A DNA stretch of 64,000 nt, taken from the NCBI RefSeq assembly GCF_040802235.1, contig NC_133156.1:27795343-27859342 (forward strand), given 5' to 3'. This stretch comes from Manis javanica (Eukaryota > Chordata > Mammalia > Pholidota > Manidae). The translations under genes were made by a program, and so were the position numbers. The notes below the pieces were generated by a model that was not told the DNA's origin, ran no database searches, and saw nothing but the letters and a program-made list of their open reading frames with translations. This document shows positions 36,105-47,436 of the stretch, piece after piece. The first letter of the stretch is position 1. The number at the start of each line of letters is the position of its first letter.

Positions 36105-36855
36105 TTATACTTTTTTGAAGTATAGTTGATATACAATATTATACTGGTTTCAAGTATAAACACAGTGATTCCACAGGTAACTATATAATTAAATGCACCC
36201 CAACTAGTGTAGTTACTATCTGTCGACCCAGAATGATGTTATAGAATTATTGACTGTATTTTCTATGTTGTACTTTCATCCCCATGACTAATTTATGTTA
36301 TGATTGTGATTTTATGCTCTTTATCCCCTTCACCTATTTCACCTGCCCACTCCTACCCCTCTCCCATGACCACTATCCAAAAGACAAGAAATAAATGTTG
36401 GCGAGGATGTGGAGAAAAGAGAACCCTCCTACGCTATTGGTGGTAATGTAAACTGGTGCAGTATGGAGGTTTCTCAAAAAACTAAAAACAGAAATACCAT
36501 ACAACTCAGTAATTCCACTTCTGGGTATTTACCTGAAGAAAACAAAACTTTGATTAGAAAAGATACACGTACCCCTATGTTTAATGCCACATTATTTACA
36601 AAAGCCAAGTTATGGAAGCAACCAAGTGCTCATCAACAGATGAATGGACAAAAAAGATAACGGTACCTATACACAATGGAATATTATTCAGCCACAAAAA
36701 AGAGTGAAATCTTGCCATTTGCAATGACATGGATGGACCTGGAGGGTATTATGCTCAGTGAAATAAGCCAGCCAAAGACAAATACCATATGATTTCACTT
36801 ATATGTGGAGTCTAAAAAAGGAAGACAAAACAAAAATGAACGAAACAGAAGTAGA
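36105..36855 (-). mobile_element. 5'-truncated L1 with inverted segment (twin priming)
   Basis: 36105-36370 is the antisense L1 3' UTR, with TGAAGTATAGTTGATATACA at its 3' end and CATCCCCATGACTAATTTAT inside. 36375-36855 is the end of L1 ORF2 in the opposite, plus orientation: AATGTTGGCGAGGATGTGGA, then ACAATGGAATATTATTCAGC and GAAATAAGCCAGCC. Read on the minus strand, upstream sequence is inverted in front of a sense 3' UTR. This is the pattern produced by twin-primed reverse transcription. No intact frame. Confidence 0.75.
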
Positions 36856-36874
36856 CTCAGAGACACTGAAAAGA

Positions 36875-37105
36875 AATGCTTTATTAGCCAAGCTTCAGAG
36901 CTCAACTTCTGATCCACTGGCTTCAGTTGCAGTACAGTCACTTAATAGCTGTGTGGATATAACTACTCCTTGCCTTAGTTTCCCTATCTGTAAAGTGGGG
37001 ATACCAGTTATTGTGAGGATCAAGCCAGTTAATGCATGCATAATGGCTTAGAACAGTGTCTGGCACACAGTAAGCACTAGATAGATGGTAGCTGTTATTA
37101 TTTAT
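36875..37105 (+). repeat. MIR SINE (near complete)
   Basis: ACTTAATAGCTGTGTGGATA, CCTTAGTTTCCCTATCTGTA, AAGTGGGGATACCAGTTATT and CAGTGTCTGGCACACAGTAA; one of the better preserved MIRs in the window. Confidence 0.85.
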
Positions 37106-37374
37106 GAAAATGTCCAGAGGGCAGGGTGGCTATCTAATTCCCTTCTCCAAGGTTTTGCCCAAACTTGAAAAGTACTATGATTCTGACCACCTCCCAACCC
37201 TATCCCACTCTCCCAGTAGGGAAAATAGCTGGACTTCCTGGAAAAGGCACAGGCCGTTGGCTCACTCCACAACCCCAGGTAAGCCCTGCCATGGGAGTAG
37301 GGAGCACATGGGCTCTGCAGGCCCTGCTCATCTAAACGGCATCGAGGTGGGGGCAGCACAGAGGGCTATGGTGT

Positions 37375-37528
37375 TGGCTGCCCTGGCTTGGAGCCCCTGC
37401 TCGGTCACCTGCTGCAAGTGTCAAGTGTCACAGGCTCTCATCTATGAAATGGGATTAACAATAGAGTCCTTGTGAGGATGCAGTGAGATGACGCATGTAC
37501 AGGGCGTGGTGCAGGGGAACACTTACAA
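37375..37528 (+). repeat. MIR SINE
   Basis: GGCTTGGAGCCCCTGCTCGG, TCATCTATGAAATGGGATTA, CTTGTGAGGATGCAGTGAGA and the tail up to GGAACACTTACAAATAA. Confidence 0.6.
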
Positions 37529-37572
37529 ATAATAATGATGATAATAATAATTATCATCATCATTATTATTAA
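37529..37572. repeat. Self-complementary AAT/ATG microsatellite
   Basis: A trinucleotide tract AATAATAATGATGATAATAA runs straight into TTATCATCATCATTATTATT. The two arms are near-perfect reverse complements with no real loop, so the tract can fold into a hairpin or cruciform. It grows out of the A-rich end of the adjoining MIR. Confidence 0.8.
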
Positions 37573-38689
37573 ATGCAGCCTGCCTGAAAATGGCCTCCTT
37601 GAATGTCCTCCAACATCACCTGGGTCAGTCAGGTTCTGACTCAGAGAAGAGGCACAAGGCTGCACCCAAGCCTCAGGGGTCAGCAGAGAAAAGAGCAGAA
37701 GCAGTCAGAGCAAGGACGCCCCAGACTGGAGAGGAGGGAGCCCAGTCTGGAAGCTGTTATAGGGAGAGGCCAGGGAGGGTGTCAAAAGGAGAAGTGGAGG
37801 GAGTGCTCCATGAGAGGTCGGGTGGCCAAAGTCCATGGCAAGTCAGGGCCAGCTTGGAGAGAAAGGATTCAGTCATATCAATGTGCAGGGTGGAGAGAGG
37901 ATCCTGGCTTGATTGGGAGCAGTATCTAACTAGGCAGCTGGGGAGAAAGGGATTTCAGGGAAATAGGCAGAGGAGGCCCAGGCTAGGACCACCAGATTGC
38001 CACAGTTCATGCCGGACAGCCAGTCTCCTCAGCATCCTTCCCCATGCCACTCACCACTCAGCTGCTGTTCACATCCTCTGAGAAGCTTTCCCCTAAGCCC
38101 TCCCACCCCTGTCCTGGGTCCCATTGTCACACGATGCCCTTTTCTTCTTCAGTGCATTGAATGTATTCCTAGTTCATTACTTGGGTTAAATGTTAACTTG
38201 TCTCTTCCTTAGAAGATGTAAGGTGTAGAGGAGATGGCCTGGGGCATCAGGTTCACCTCCATATCCCCTGGGCTCAGCTCGAGGTCTAGGGCAGAGCCAG
38301 CTGCAATAAATATTGGTCAAATAGATAAATACACACGAAAAAGGCATTGCTTAGTGTGGGTAAAATTGTGACATTTCCAGAGTATCTTGCCTGGCTTTGG
38401 TGCATTTGCATGTCCTCAGGGGTGGAGAGAAGGTCATCTCCATGTCAGTGGGTACTTACCTGGGCACCCGAGGGCATGTCTGCACCCGAGAGGTTCAGGG
38501 GAGGGCCTGGCTGGCTGGCTTGCTTCTTCCAGAGCAGGGCAGAGAGACGGTGCTGGGCTGCAGTTTGTAAGCAATAAACAGGGTTTAAACTTTATTTCTC
38601 CCTTTGACTGATATCGGTTTTAGAGGTATTTTGCCCTGGGATTTCCTCTCCACAGACGTACACTTAGCAACAGCAATGCTGAAGGAAAA
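37573..38689. other. Intergenic, no gene recognised
   Basis: An open frame at 37590-38081 has no recognisable motif. L2-like 3' end words occur around 38040-38330 (GCTTTCCCCTAAGCCCTCCC and CAATAAATATTGGTCAAATA). No exon was supported. Confidence 0.4.
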
Positions 38690-38930
38690 AAGGCTTTTTG
38701 GCTCAATTCACAGATAGGCCCTCCCTCCCTCCCTTCCTTCTTTCCATAATATGCCAAGCACCTACTATGTGCCCAGTCCTATACTGGACACTGGGATGCT
38801 GTGTTGAATGAGAAAGAGAAGGTCCCAGTCATTATGGGGCTTATATACTGGTGGGGGAGCCTGGGAAGAAGTAAGCTACAAATACATGTGTGCTATGGTT
38901 TCAGGTGGTGATAAATGTCTTAGGGAGAAC
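38690..38930 (-). repeat. L2-like 3' end, antisense
   Basis: CCAAGCACCTACTATGTGCC, ATACTGGACACTGGGATGCT and GGGGCTTATATACTGGTGGG are the antisense L2-like 3' signature. Confidence 0.55.
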
Positions 38931-40273
38931 AGTGTCTGGGCTGTGTACAGGCCTGTGGTTTTAGGTAGGATGGAAAGACAAGGCTTTGCTGAATGCTGAA
39001 GGCCTGAGTGAGGTAAAGCAGCCCCAGCTGGATGAGGCGATCAGTGCTCCCAGCGGAGGGCAGGGTAGATGTTAAGGCCAGGTGGTAAGAGCAACTCTGG
39101 CATGTTCCAAAGGTTGGTTGTTGCACTACAGAAAAGCAACTGGAAGGGCTTTCATCCTGGCCAGCTGCTTCTGTGATGAAGGAGGGAAGAGCCCCAAAGA
39201 ATGGAAGGAATTGCCCAAGCATGTCAGTGGCAAAGCTGGAGGCAGAACCAGGAGTCCTGGCTTTGTCTGAGCTCTTGCCACCGTGCCTAAGCTCAGCCCC
39301 ACCTCATCTGGGGCCAGGGGTATCCTAAAGGACCACCACAGGCTAGAACCACACAATAGGGAAGCTGGTGGGGCCTCCCAGGGTTTGCACAGCTTACCGC
39401 CCTCATCGTGCAGACGAGAACACTAGGACCAGAGAGAAAGGGGCCATTCCCCAAGCCACACAGTGAGCAGAACCAGTGGGCTCTCTAAGCAAAACAGGCA
39501 TATCCACTTTGAAGCCTGGCAAGGCACGGAGAAGGGGGCTGAATCAAAGGCTGCAGGATGAATGGGGGAACAAAGGCCCACGGGCTAAGGGGAGATGCAG
39601 TGGCCACAGTGCACTGTCTATGTGTTCTATGTGGCATTTCTCTATGGTGATGATCAAATCAATATTAATGAGTATTTATTCAAGTTCACCATGTGTCAGG
39701 TACTATGCTGACATAACTGCATTGCCGATAAATTCAGTCCTTGGAACAACAACCATATGGGGTGGCAACCCTCCGCCCACTTCACAGAGAAGGAAACAGA
39801 CTTGGGAGCCAAGGAATGGAACCAAGGAAACCAGGAGAAAGGATGAGACCTGGAGAGGCCCTGATGGGGATGGTGAAGGGCTGGGGGGCCGGCCTTGGTG
39901 GATCTAACCAGCAGGGTGGGGGGAAAACCACGGCTGCAGTTCCTGCCCAACTCATGTGAGAGCTACAGGAGAGAAGTCACGGGCTGAGTCAGCCATGCAC
40001 AGGTTTGCAGGTGGCAAAGCCCCTTCACATGCACACACCTTCCCCATGTGGGTCTCACAAGAACCTGCTTGGGGGTGGAGGGAGGTTTTCCTCATCTTTG
40101 CAAGAAGAGTGAGCTCTAGAAAGGGGAGTGCCCAAGGGCACACTGGGAGTGGAAGGCAGAGTCCTGGTGTGTCGGTGCCCTGGCCAGACCTCTCTGCTCA
40201 CCTTTTTCTGCCCTGTTTCTGTTGCCCCCAAGGGAAAAGCCAGAGGTTAGGGGCCACATTCCCTGAATCCTGG
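38931..40273. other. Intergenic, with MIR pieces at 39640-39830 and 39985-40170
   Basis: No gene. The first antisense MIR piece reads TATTTATTCAAGTTCACCAT, TGTGTCAGGTACTATGCTGA and CAGAGAAGGAAACAGACTTG. The second is weaker. Confidence 0.45.
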
Positions 40274-40760
40274 TGTTGGGGGGTTGAATTGCGTCCCCTG
40301 AAAGGCATATTGAAGTCCTAACTCCAGTACCTGTGAATGTGACCTTATTTGGAAATAGAGTTTTGCAGTTGAAGTCAAGTTAAAATGAGGTCATACTGGA
40401 TTGGTGGTGGTGGTGGAGGGGGACAGTCCAGCACAGCTGGTGTCCTTATAAGAAGAGGAGGGATCCACACACATAGAGAACCGTGTGAAGCCACAGACAC
40501 ATGGGAGAAGGCCACGTGATGTGGCACAGGCAGAGTCTGGAGTGATGCATCTGCAAGCTGAGGAACACCAAGGACTGACGTGCACCAGCAGAAGCTAGGA
40601 AGGGGCAAGGGAGGATTCGACCTGGGGCCTCGGAGGGGGCCTGGTCCTACTGACACCGTGATTTTGGACATCTGGCCTTCAGAACTGTGAGAGAATAATT
40701 TCTGTTCTTTAAGCCACCCAGGTGGTGGTACTGTTATGACAGCCTTAGCAAAGTAATATA
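40274..40760 (+). mobile_element. MLT1 (ERVL-MaLR) LTR
   Basis: A 487-bp LTR with the MLT1 landmarks in order: GGGTTGAATTGCGTCC, ATTGAAGTCCTAACTCCAGT, TGTGACCTTATTTGGAAATA, GGTGTCCTTATAAGAAGAGG, CTTCAGAACTGTGAGAGAAT and TTTAAGCCACCCAGG. It is flanked by CCTGG at 40269-40273 and CTTGG at 40761-40765, a 5-bp target duplication with one mismatch. No internal retroviral genes remain. Confidence 0.88.
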
Positions 40761-40864
40761 CTTGGTACCCAATCTTTCCACCTAGGATCCAAAGTGACCC
40801 TCAAGAATAGGGATGATGGTTCCAGGCCTTCAACGCACAGGCCAGAAGCAAGGCCAAAGCAGGA

Positions 40865-41115
40865 TTCAAAGAGCAGGGTTAATGCTTGTAAATATCTCAC
40901 TGCATGCCAGACATTGTGCTGTGTACTTTACAGATATTAGCACACTGAATCCTCACAGGAGAATCCTGTTACTCTCTCCATTTTATAGACAAGGAAACTG
41001 ATTCCAAGAGAAGGGAAGCACTTAGGCTAGGTCAAGCAGCTAGTGACCTAGTGTGGGTAAAATAGTGACCTAGAGCCGGGATCCAAACACAGGCAGTCTG
41101 TCTCTTTACTAGGTA
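40865..41115 (-). repeat. MIR SINE
   Basis: CATGCCAGACATTGTGCTGT, CTGAATCCTCACAGGAGAAT, CCATTTTATAGACAAGGAAA and GGATCCAAACACAGGCAGTC in antisense MIR order. Confidence 0.75.
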
Positions 41116-41914
41116 TGTGTCATTCCCACCCTGGAGAAATGCGTAAGCAAAGGCCCCGAGAGGTGGGGGTGGGTGGGTGAGTCAAGGACATTTTGGGAGA
41201 ATGTTTGGTTTCCCTGAGGTAGTGAACTCGGGGAAGGAGGTGTGGTACAGGTGAGAGCATTCCACAGGAACACGCAGGCTTGGGCCTGGCCAGTGTCCGC
41301 CCAGTGCAGTAAGCAGGGCTGTGGGCTCTAAAAAGGGGGCTAGGTCTTCTGGGTGATTCTCGATGGTGTGCCCTGTTAGCCAGAATGGCAGGTCACGCTG
41401 AGCACACAAATAGCCCGAGAGGCTCAGGACTTATAAACCCAGGGCTTGTTTCTTGCTCATGTTACATGCTTTCCTCGGCACTGTCTTCACTCGGGACCCA
41501 GACTGTGAGGCAGGTTCTCTCTGGAAGAGGGAGTGTTGGAGGGCCCCACACCAGCAATTAAATGCTCCATCCCATAATACTGTAAGATTCAGGACCAGAG
41601 CTGGTCATGCGGTGCCACCCAACCACAAAGGGACCAGGTGGTGTCATCCTTCCTCGTGCCCAAGGAGCAGACAAGCACTTGGTGTACAGCGCTAATGAGC
41701 ACCACTGCGCCACGCCGCGTGAGCTGACCAGGTAGCACGCAGTGAAAACCTGGTCTGCTTTTCACTCTCGTTTCAGCTTTCAGATTCTTCCAAGGAGAGG
41801 GTCTCAGTCCAGGGCAGGGTATTATCCACACCTTTCCAGCATGCGTGAATCTCTCTTTTCATCAACTGAGAATACTTCTCAGGTTCAGATCTTTGAACAG
41901 CAACAGTACTTAGA
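41116..41914. other. Intergenic, no gene recognised
   Basis: No named repeat and no supported exon. Short frames on both strands overlap each other. Confidence 0.4.
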
Positions 41915-42060
41915 TTTTAGATAGAATTTACTAACATTATTTAGTTTTCATTGCATTTATTTTTACCTTTGCCCAACATAGGATTTTCATTAATAGTAGT
42001 AAAAAGAAGTTTCTTTTGAGAAGAAAATTTAAGTAAGTAAAACACAAAAATGACAAACCT
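41915..42060. repeat. AT-rich repeat copy related to 30860-31113
   Basis: AGAATTTACTAACATTATTT, then TTGCATTTATTTTTACCTTT and AATTTAAGTAAGTAAAACAC align collinearly with the copy at 30870-31010. Family unknown to me. Confidence 0.45.
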
Positions 42061-42275
42061 AGAGAGAGCTTTAGACTCAGAAGGCCTGAGTTCAAATTCA
42101 AATTCCTTCACTTCAGTGGTTCCTTGACCCTGCACATGAAACTGAACCTCTCTAAGCCTCAGTTTCTCCATCTGTAAAATGGCACTAACATGAGGGAACC
42201 ATGTCACAGGGTTGTTGGGCAAGCTCTTACCATACTTCCTGACCCATAGTTAAGTTCTTTGTGTTAACAATTATT
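42061..42275 (+). repeat. MIR SINE (near complete)
   Basis: GAGTTCAAATTCAAATTCCT, CTCTCTAAGCCTCAGTTTCT, CCATCTGTAAAATGGCACTA and ACAGGGTTGTTGGGCAAGCT. Confidence 0.8.
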
Positions 42276-43444
42276 ACTATCTAGCTGGGTGCCCCCCATC
42301 TCTGGCCTCCGTTTCCCTGTCTCTGAAGTGGGCTCAGGGGCTGCTCATCCCTGCTTAGGATAGTCAGTATGGATGCAGGTCCCTGAATGCTGGTGTGACA
42401 GAACTTGGCAGGGAGAGGACTCCAGCCTGCCTGGCAGCCCACTCCCCTCCCCTGCCTGGGTCTCTCCCTGCAGGTGTTATGCTGGGCTTCTGGCTGACAG
42501 CTGTGTTTTCTCTGCTCAGCAAAGGCCTTCACCTTAAACAGCAGAAATCAGATGACCTCCAGCCCCAGAAGGCCTCACTCCAGGGCCTTGAGGGAGAAAA
42601 AGCTCCTTGTGTTGGGGGCGGGGTGGGCTCTGCGTTCCTCAGCTCCAGCCATTTGGGCAGATTTGCTCCTGAAATGCATCTGGAGGGCCCAGCCCCCTGC
42701 CAGAAATAGCTGGTGGTGGGGTGGGCTTGCTGTGGTCCCCCCTTTCCAGGGAGGGGCTCACCTCTAAGAACCCTGCTGCTGAGGGGAGGCTTGAGGGTCA
42801 CAGCAGCCTGGACAAGACACAGGCTACCCCCTTGGGAAAATGGTCCAGCTCTCGCTGATTTAGTTCTGATTCAGGCATTCAGGGTTCTTGCCCTGGAACC
42901 CCAGCCTAGAATGGCATGTTTTGACATGGCTTGAAAGGTCTTGCTCCTCCCTGTCCTCGCCCTGGGCCCCTCCCCTTCTCACCACAGTCACTGCGGTCAG
43001 CTCAGGGCGGCCCCACCCTGCTCCTTGCTGGTCCTTCCAGGGCCCACTGGCTCCCAAGCTGGTGGAAGCACTCTCCCTGCTGCCTCCTCACAAACCTGGC
43101 TTCCCTCACGGTTCAGCCCTCACATTTCCCCATAAACATCATGCCCTTGGAGAGGCCATCACCCACAACCATATCTGTGATTTTCTTGATTACATCCATT
43201 TGCCTTTTCAGGATCTCACTTTTCTCCACTACAATGTTAAGTTCCATCATGCAGAGACCATGACTGTCAACATTTGTGTTTTTTTGGCTCAGCAAAAGTC
43301 TTAACCATGAACATCAGCAATCAAGTGACCTCCAGTCCCTGGAAAGGCCTGTTTCTAGCTCTGTCCCCACTTAGTAAGCATTTGATAAACACTGGTTAAA
43401 TTAATGAATGAGTGAATGGATGAATGACTGAAAGGTGAATGCCA
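42276..43444. other. Intergenic, no gene recognised
   Basis: A GC-rich part (42370-43100) has several overlapping open frames without motifs. 43100-43360 is unique-looking. A TGAATGAGTGAATGGATGAA run lies near 43404-43430. Confidence 0.4.
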
Positions 43445-43690
43445 GAAGAGATGCTGGATAATATAGCTATCAATTCCTGAGAGCCTTCTCAGTGCCCTGT
43501 ACTGTGTTCAGTGCATTATCGCATTTAGTCCTGCCATGGCCCTACGAGGCAGGTACGGGTTTTTCCATTTTCAGAGGTGCAGTGAGGTTAAGTAACTCAC
43601 CAAGTTCACATGTGAGGAAGAGGCAGAGTTGGGACTCCAAATCCAACCATTGTGTGTCTCATGGCAAAGCTTGTTCTTTCAACATCCCTC
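43445..43690 (-). repeat. MIR SINE
   Basis: CCTTCTCAGTGCCCTGTACT, TTAGTCCTGCCATGGCCCTA, GTGCAGTGAGGTTAAGTAAC and GGGACTCCAAATCCAACC. Confidence 0.7.
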
Positions 43691-44234
43691 CATACCTGGA
43701 GGTGGAGTGACTTGCCCAAAGAAAGAGAAACTCCTCACTGCTTAGCCTTTCCTCTCCCAGCCATGTGGGCTCCTTCAGAGAGAGCACGTGGGGTCAGCAT
43801 CTAGCTTCCAGGCAGCCCAGAGGCAGCTGGGGTTTCTGTGATTCATCTGAATCCCTGAGGTCCCCCTAGGTCAGTTCCCAGGATGGTGGGCCCTGATGTG
43901 AGGCTGCTCACCCCGCTGACTTTTTGTCTAGCTGAGCAGGAGGACAAGCCAGGCTCACAGCGGTAAGGGGTTGGGGGGCAGGGAAGGGCTTGCGCCTGTG
44001 CTGCGCTGCTCTCAGCTCCAAAGAATGCTGCTCACTCACATCAGGCAGGCCCACAGGAACTCAGGGGAGGTGCAAGTCCCTGGGCAGAGGAGGAGGGGCC
44101 CTCCAGGTGGAGTGCAGGCTGATGTAGAGCATGACCCATGACAGGCTGTCACCTGTGATCCAGATGAGGAAAGTGGACAAGAACCAGGTGATGCAGGGCC
44201 TCGAGTGCCAGTATAAAGGCTCTGGGTGGACTAG
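43691..44234. other. Intergenic, no gene recognised
   Basis: Includes a possible antisense L2 phrase at 44160-44230 (AACCAGGTGATGCAGGGCCT). No coding exon. Confidence 0.35.
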
Positions 44235-44830
44235 GAAGACCAAAGGATTTGGGAATCTTAGGTTCAAGTCCCACCTTTAACACCAACTCATTGTATGACC
44301 TTGGTAAAACTGCCTCCCCTCTCTGGGTCCCAGTTCCCTCATCTATCAAAAGCCAGCTTCTAGTGGGCAGAGTGGACTATCACTGGCTTGATTTTTGTCC
44401 ACACTGTTCCCTCTGCTGAGAATGCCCTGGCCACCATCTCTGCCTCCTGATCCTTCAAGGGCCTATTCAAATGCCACTTTGCCAAAGGAGCCTTTCAGAA
44501 CCTTCCATTCAAAATTCATCTCTCACAGATATTAAAATGATGGCATGGTCCTATATTTGATGGAATAAAAAATGTGCAAGACATATTAAGGGAAAAAAAA
44601 GCAGGAGGCAGAATAAAATGCATAAAATGCATTTTTATCCATAGTGTGCCTATAACTGGAAACACAGAAAAAAAAGCCCAGTAGGATATATAAGTATTAA
44701 CCATGACAATCTTTAAGTTTTTTTTTCCAGATATACTTATTTTTTCTTAGTATTTTTTGAAGTTTTCTACATTGCATACAACAAGCATGTTGCTTTTATT
44801 AACAGAAAAACATTGGAGCTTCTTTCCAAT
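44235..44830 (+). repeat. MIR, L2 3' and L1M 3' UTR fragments in series
   Basis: 44235-44350 is sense MIR (GTTCAAGTCCCACCTTTAAC and TTGTATGACCTTGGTAAAAC). 44390-44515 is sense L2 (CTGAGAATGCCCTGGCCACC and TTCAAATGCCACTTTGCC). 44540-44830 resembles a sense L1M 3' UTR (AAAAGCAGGAGGCAGAATAA and TTTTTGAAGTTTTCTACATT). Confidence 0.55.
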
Positions 44831-45059
44831 TAAAATCCTCATCTCCACTTCTTCTCCATTTGTGTGGCTGTTTGTCAGCCACCCTCTGTGTGATATACAC
44901 TGCTTCTCCCAGGGTGAGTGGGGGTCTGGCCCACTGGGGGCTGTCAACACTATTTGTGAATGGAGCTGAAGGGGCTGCCTTGTCCTTCTTGTGGGCATGT
45001 CTCCTCCCATGAGACTGAGGGCTCCTTGCAGATAAACAGCAGCCTAACGCTAACCCAAG
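44831..45059. other. Intergenic, unassigned
   Basis: Short unassigned stretch between the L1M piece and the next MIR. Confidence 0.35.
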
Positions 45060-45215
45060 GAGAGAGCACTGGAATAGGAGTCAAGAGGCCTGGGTGTTGG
45101 TTCTGGCTATGGTCCTCAACTGTATGTGCTACATTAGTTTTCTCCTCTCTCCAGGCCTCATTTCCCTCCCCTCATCTGCCCAGCCTGCAGGGGTTGGACT
45201 TGACAATCTCTAAAT
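45060..45215 (+). repeat. MIR SINE
   Basis: GAGTCAAGAGGCCTGGGTGT, ATGGTCCTCAACTGTATGTG and CTCTCCAGGCCTCATTTCCC follow MIR order. The adjacent 45215-45350 resembles a degraded DNA-transposon end (CCAACATGGCAGCAGCTAGC). Confidence 0.55.
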
Positions 45216-45539
45216 TAGTGCTTTCCAACAGAACTTTCTACAGTGATGGAACAGTTCTGTATCGCTGGTGTCCAACATGGCAGCAGCTAGCTCTAGTGCT
45301 ATTTAAAAACTGAATTAATTCAGATCTAGACAGCCATACATAATGAGTGCCCACCAAATTGACAGTGAAGTTCTAAATTCACTTTTAGCTCTGATGTTTG
45401 AGGGTTCTCTTATTTATTAAAGTTCCACTTTCTCACACCTATCTCCCTCCTCTTCAGGAAATGTAACTTCCCTTGACCCCAGCCATGTAACTCCAGTGGG
45501 ACCTGCTGTCTCTTTGCAGATCCCACCCGAGTGGTGAGC

Positions 45540-45730
45540 TGTTTCCACCTTTTGGCTACTGCGAATAGTGCTGCTATGAATATTGGTGTAGAAGTGTATG
45601 TTTGAGTCCTGGTCTTCAGTTCTTTTGGGTATGGAGCCAGGAGTGGAATTGTTGACTTAGACAGTAATATTAGGTTGAACTTTTGTTTCCCAGTGGCTGC
45701 ACCATTTTATATTCCCATTGGCAGTTTACG
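45540..45730 (-). repeat. L1M LINE fragment, antisense
   Basis: TTTTGGCTACTGCGAATAGT, GCTGCTATGAATATTGGTGT, GAGTGGAATTGTTGACTTAG and TGCACCATTTTATATTCCCA are the antisense L1 3' region. Confidence 0.75.
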
Positions 45731-46974
45731 AACTCTATGGGACTTTTTAACTTGGACCAAGAAAGAATAGCTCTGAGTCTCTTCCTGGTGAGCCTGGGGG
45801 CTATGTCTGAAGGAATGAAAATGGTACCAGAGAGGTGAAGAGAAAAGGTGTAAAGGTGCAAGTCATCCCTGATGCCCTGTCCTCTGCCCTGTCCCTCCTC
45901 AAGGCTGCACAAGTCAGGAAACTCCCCCTTCTCACCTTAGCTGGCAAGCTGGGGTCTGTCATCTCACCAGTCCTAACCAGTACCCTCTTCTCAGAGCTGA
46001 GTTCAGAATCTTGATGGCTCCAGGTGTGTTTTGAGGGGGCTCTAGATAGATCCCTCCATATTGTGAGCTGCTGAGCCCACACCTGGCCCAAACCCTCTGT
46101 ATCTCTCTCTGCTCCTCCCCAAGTCCTTGGCCAAGAGCCCCAGACAGACCCCCAAGAAATGCTTCATTCTGGCTGGTCATCTGATGAGTTAGCCAGGAGG
46201 CTGCAGGTAAGTGTGGGTGGTAAGTGGGTTGCAGCAGAGAGGAGGGCTGGGGTTCCCCTGAGGACACGTTGGAGCAGGAAAAATGAAAGGGAGGCTGGAG
46301 GCCAGGCCAGGGGCTGTGGGGGAGGAAAAGGTGGAAAGAAACACCCAGCATGATGGCCAATGTTTAGATGGCCTTTCCAAGGTAATTGAGACAGCTTGTC
46401 TGGGGCCAAACGCGAAGGCAATGTTCCTTCAGGTTCTGAGAGGAAATAAGCCTGACTTCATTTTCAAGGTTGGGGAAAGGAACGGAAGTGATAGGGGAGG
46501 GTGGCTTTGGACGTAGGGCCCAGGCTACTCAGACCCCCGAATTCTCTAGAATCTCGAATCTGGGATCTGGGCCCAAAGAAGCCAGGTGCTTTTCTAAATA
46601 GAGCTCTGGGGAGCATGCACAGGCCCCAGGATGAGGACCCTGGGATGGAGAAAGAGAAGGCCTACTTGCGGGCAGTGAGAGAAAGTGCTGGATGGCAGGG
46701 GCACGGCAGCATTCAGGGGTTGAGGGCAGGCCATGGGTGTCATCTTGGGTATACTACCAGTAAGGAAACAACTGTGGACTCATTTTCTACAGAGAAAATG
46801 GAAAGATATGCCATCCTTCCCTCTTCCATGGTTAACTGAATTTTCCTTTTGAATCTCTATAGGTGGAATGCATGACACATGGGACTTCATACATGGATGC
46901 ACTTCCTGTTCACAGTGCTGCTGTGGGTTTGTGGGGTACAGACACAGGTCTTTGAGCAAATCCTGTGCCTCATG
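45731..46974. other. Intergenic, no gene recognised
   Basis: Overlapping frames on both strands in GC-rich DNA, no domain signature. No repeat was named. Confidence 0.4.
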
Positions 46975-47436
46975 TGAATTAGTTTACTAGAGCTGCCATG
47001 ACCAAGAAGCACCAACCAGATGGTTTAAATAACAGACATGCCGTCTCCCAGTCCCAAGGCCTGGGGTCTGGAATAACGATGTTGGCAGGGTTGGTTCTGT
47101 CTGGAGGCTCCGAAAGAGAATCTGTTCCAGGTTCTCTCCTAGTTTCCTGGGGTCTGCTGGCCATCTGGCGTTTCTGGGCTTGCAGATGCATTACCCTGAT
47201 CTCTGCTTTCATCTTCACATGGGGTTTTCCCTGTGTGTCTGTCTCTGTGTCCAACTTCCCCTTTTTATAAGAACACCAGTCCTATTGGATTAGGGCTTAA
47301 CCTATGGGCCGCACTGTAACTTCATTACCTCTGTAATCTATAAAGACCCTGTTTCCAAATAAGGCCACATTCTAAGGTACTGGGGATTAGGGCTTTACGT
47401 TAACCTTTTTGAGGGACACAATTCAACTCATTAACA
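46975..47436 (-). mobile_element. MLT1 (ERVL-MaLR) LTR, antisense
   Basis: This is the antisense of MLT1: ATTAGTTTACTAGAGCTGCC at one end, TTATAAGAACACCAGTCCTA, ACCCTGTTTCCAAATAAGGC and GAGGGACACAATTCAACTCA at the other. Flanks TCATG (46970-46974) and ACATG (47437-47441) differ at one base and fit a 5-bp target duplication. It is in the opposite orientation to the MLT1 at 40274-40760. Confidence 0.85.
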
